A DNA stretch of 5,505 nt, from assembly GCA_015231995.1 (NCBI GenBank), contig JADGAO010000118.1:1-5505 (forward strand), read 5' to 3'. The stretch's first letter is position 1, and the number at the start of each line of letters is the position of its first letter. Source of the DNA: Nitrospinota bacterium (lineage in GTDB: Bacteria; Nitrospinota_A; UBA7883; JACRLM01). Made by a program: the position numbers and the translations under genes. Below, in pieces: positions 5,124 through 5,505 of the stretch. A model generated the notes under the pieces. It saw nothing but the letters and a program-made list of their open reading frames with translations, searched no databases and was not told the origin of the DNA.

Positions 5124-5498
5124 TCAAAAAATGGAAAGGAGCCGTTCACGCAACTTCTGGGCTATTTGAAAAGCTTCAGCCGCCTCCCATGTATCCGCCG
5201 ATTCGCCCGGATACCGGTAGTCCACCGCCGCCCGGCTCAGAAAACGCAATTCTTCGATCGGCCAGCTCCATCCCGTGTGAATCTCACTCAACATTTCGCT
5301 GAGCCTTTGCAAGTCGTGGGTTCTGGGGGGCATAACGTTTGAATGTATCAAAAACGCCTTCATCAGTTTTTCCACGCATTGTTGGGCGTGAAAGCAGACG
5401 GCGTCGAAATTTTTGGGGTCTGGCGCATAAAGCTCACGTCCGGCGGTGGGTATATCCAATTCTGCTTTATCTACCCATTCCCTAACCGTTGCGTTCAT
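5124..5498 (-). CDS. HEPN domain protein
   Basis: This is a complete 124-residue all-helical cytoplasmic protein of the HEPN family (Pfam PF05168 type). The opening MNATVREWVDKAELDIPTA, the hallmark CFHAQQCVEKLMKAFLIHS (35-53), PPRTHDLQRL (57-66), LRFLSRAAVDYRYPGE (84-99) and a final helix to 122 all fit the family, and the length is normal. Such proteins usually pair with a small MNT-type nucleotidyltransferase in toxin-antitoxin-like modules. I see no canonical R-X4-6-H ribonuclease motif (the nearest is R59-T-H61), so RNase activity is doubtful. The start at 5498 fits the family N-terminus but has no visible Shine-Dalgarno. The ATGA at 5498-5495 could overlap the stop of an upstream gene beyond the right edge, which would supply translational coupling. 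That partner is inferred, not seen. Confidence 0.88.
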   Translation of the reverse strand: MNATVREWVDKAELDIPTAGRELYAPDPKNFDAVCFHAQQCVEKLMKAFLIHSNVMPPRTHDLQRLSEMLSEIHTGWSWPIEELRFLSRAAVDYRYPGESADTWEAAEAFQIAQKLRERLLSIF

Positions 5499-5505
5499 AA
5501 AGTAT

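Noticed and set aside
5062..5169. Short plus-strand frame of 35 codons including MTLELPENTSN, reminiscent of small antitoxin N-termini
   Set aside because: No ribosome binding site, it ends inside the antisense of the HEPN gene, and the resemblance covers only about six residues.

Overview
The window comes from a bacterium and looks like ordinary chromosome with a light accessory character. It encodes a secreted protein with a Sec signal peptide and a type II secretion/type IV pilus platform protein, which points to a two-membrane (Gram-negative) cell. Coding regions are moderately GC-rich, while the stretch around 2440-2990 is clearly AT-rich. Dispersed palindromic repeats of the TGTCAT(T/C)CTGAG...GAAGGATC type are present. 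I recall such repeats from genomes of several deep-branching Gram-negative groups (deltaproteobacterial or Nitrospinota-like), but the sequence does not fix a taxon.

Left part, all minus strand. A strong ribosome binding site and ATG at positions 8-19 mark a gene that runs off the left edge. Next is a complete 436-residue major facilitator superfamily transporter (258-1568) that resembles the fosmidomycin-resistance (Fsr) type. Its upstream side holds a 240-bp repeat cluster (1597-1836): two tandem 40-bp units, a partial unit, and several copies in the opposite orientation, which together form a large imperfect palindrome. Beyond it is a small phage-CI-like helix-turn-helix regulator (2006-2425) with a lysine-rich tail and a long hairpin just past its stop. 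Another copy of the repeat, inverted, lies at 2712-2750, so the regulator is bracketed by inverted repeats.

Middle. Positions 2438-3110 hold no convincing gene. They contain the right-hand repeat, a small inverted repeat, and a 30-nt hairpin that would pair a Shine-Dalgarno-like AAGGAG.

Right part. A plus-strand GspF/PilC-family gene (3111-4322) is interrupted by one in-frame TAA at 4179-4181. The reading frame continues after the stop for 46 codons that encode the missing third membrane segment, so a single-base change probably created a pseudogene, or a truncated allele, of a 403-residue protein. No other secretion or pilus gene is present. A secreted SCP2-like protein (4482-4985) follows. 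Its end faces a minus-strand HEPN-domain gene (5124-5498), with a perfect 8-bp hairpin between the two. The HEPN start codon sits in an ATGA at the right edge, so a nucleotidyltransferase partner may lie just outside.

The genes do not form one pathway. I do not see a convincing new multi-gene system here. The best leads are the interrupted gspF-like gene, the repeat-bracketed regulator, and the HEPN gene cut off from its likely partner.
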